Source of the DNA: Acidobacteriota bacterium
GTDB lineage: Bacteria > Acidobacteriota > Thermoanaerobaculia > UBA5066
Direction of reading: 5' to 3'
Assembly (NCBI GenBank): GCA_008363385.1
Contig: RHKY01000003.1
Span: 62,001 to 126,000, forward strand
Length of the DNA: 64,000 bases
Both the position numbers and the translations under genes were made by a program. Of the stretch, positions 63,654 through 64,000 are shown in pieces; the first letter of the stretch is position 1; the number at the start of each line of letters is the position of its first letter. The notes below the pieces were generated by a model. The model was given only the letters and a program-made list of their open reading frames with translations, did no database searches and was not told the DNA's origin.

Positions 63654-64000
63654 GTGGGCACGGCTCCGGGCGACGGGATCCTGCTGAAGCACGCGCTGGA
63701 CATGGCCGCGTCCTGGCACCGGAACCAGCGCCGGAAGTACCCCGGCCTCGACATCCCGTACGTCACCCACCTGGCGGGCGTGGTGGCCCTGCTGGCGCGC
63801 CACGGGTTCGACGAGGAGGTCCAGGCCGCCGGCGCCCTGCACGACGCGCTGGAGGACGCCGGGAAGAAGTCCGAGGAGATCGCCGCCCTCTTCGGCGAGC
63901 GGGTCGCCGAGCTCGTCCGCGCCACGACCGAGGACGACAAGTCGCGGAGCTGGGAGGAGCGCAAGGCGGCCTCGCTCGGGAAGTTCACGCGCGGCTCGTG
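63654..64000 (+). CDS. HD-domain (p)ppGpp-hydrolase-like protein, 5' part (truncated by window end)
   Basis: The frame opens with GTG 63654 behind GGGGAGG and is still open at the last base (115 codons). The metal-binding HD-type residues are seen as YVTHLAGVVALL (His), then ALHDALEDAG (HD) and VRATTEDDKSRSWEERK, the pattern of the SpoT/MESH1-type HD domain (HD_4). It could be a stand-alone small alarmone hydrolase or the N-terminus of a longer protein; the window ends too soon to tell. Confidence 0.8.
   Translation, partial: MGTAPGDGILLKHALDMAASWHRNQRRKYPGLDIPYVTHLAGVVALLARHGFDEEVQAAGALHDALEDAGKKSEEIAALFGERVAELVRATTEDDKSRSWEERKAASLGKFTRGS

Overview
The window is very GC-rich bacterial chromosomal DNA, gene-dense, with third-codon positions almost all G or C. 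It encodes outer-membrane porins, many exported proteins, c-type cytochromes, VCBS/ASPIC and YVTN propellers, DUF4214 domains and a DUF4212-type symporter. This points to a Gram-negative environmental bacterium. An Acidobacteriota relative (Thermoanaerobaculia/Vicinamibacteria-like) is my best guess, from gene content only; there is no rRNA or marker gene to confirm it. I see no insertion sequence, prophage or CRISPR array. Transcription units are compact, and at least eleven junctions use 4-nt ATGA/GTGA/TTGA overlaps.

Layout. 1-12034: a surface-glycan or lipid-linked-sugar locus with five multi-membrane glycosyltransferase-like proteins, a methyltransferase with DUF4214 domains and a decaprenyl-phosphate phosphoribosyltransferase-like UbiA protein. 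Four proteins here share the same C-terminal module. 12031-17429: a chelatase-type AAA ATPase, then a YggT-like gene, an NtrC-type two-component pair and a DUF5666-like protein. 17515-25599: an acetate module of porin, DUF4212, SSS symporter, CBS/DUF294 protein, exonuclease and acetyl-CoA synthetase. An identical 12-bp box lies in front of its porin and acs units. 25715-35584: LysE exporter, small exported proteins, ECF sigma/anti-sigma pair, tRNA-Thr, an NlpC/P60-like peptidase and several uncharacterised exported proteins.

35711-46192: a six-gene operon with its own promoter. It encodes a propeller with two haem motifs, an ASPIC/VCBS protein, a decahaem cytochrome-propeller fusion, a second propeller protein and two paralogous periplasmic binding proteins without a permease. 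I regard it as the least-described system here: probably a periplasmic electron-transfer or oxidation complex with sensing or binding subunits. 46344-46990 is a MntA/HepT toxin-antitoxin pair. 47424-53397: a PLP decarboxylase, EgtD, and a two-module molybdopterin enzyme-cysteine desulfurase matching the architecture of the oxygen-independent metallopterin ergothioneine synthase. It lies opposite a GAF-Fis regulator that lacks an AAA+ domain.

53432-64000: the GAF-Fis regulator, a steroid-5-alpha-reductase-fold protein with an SDR partner, a WYL regulator coupled to a PilZ protein, a tandem ABM protein, an FHA-GAF-SpoIIE phosphatase, an alkyltransferase-like DNA repair protein, a DUF202 protein, metK with a long leader, and the start of an HD-domain gene that runs off the end.
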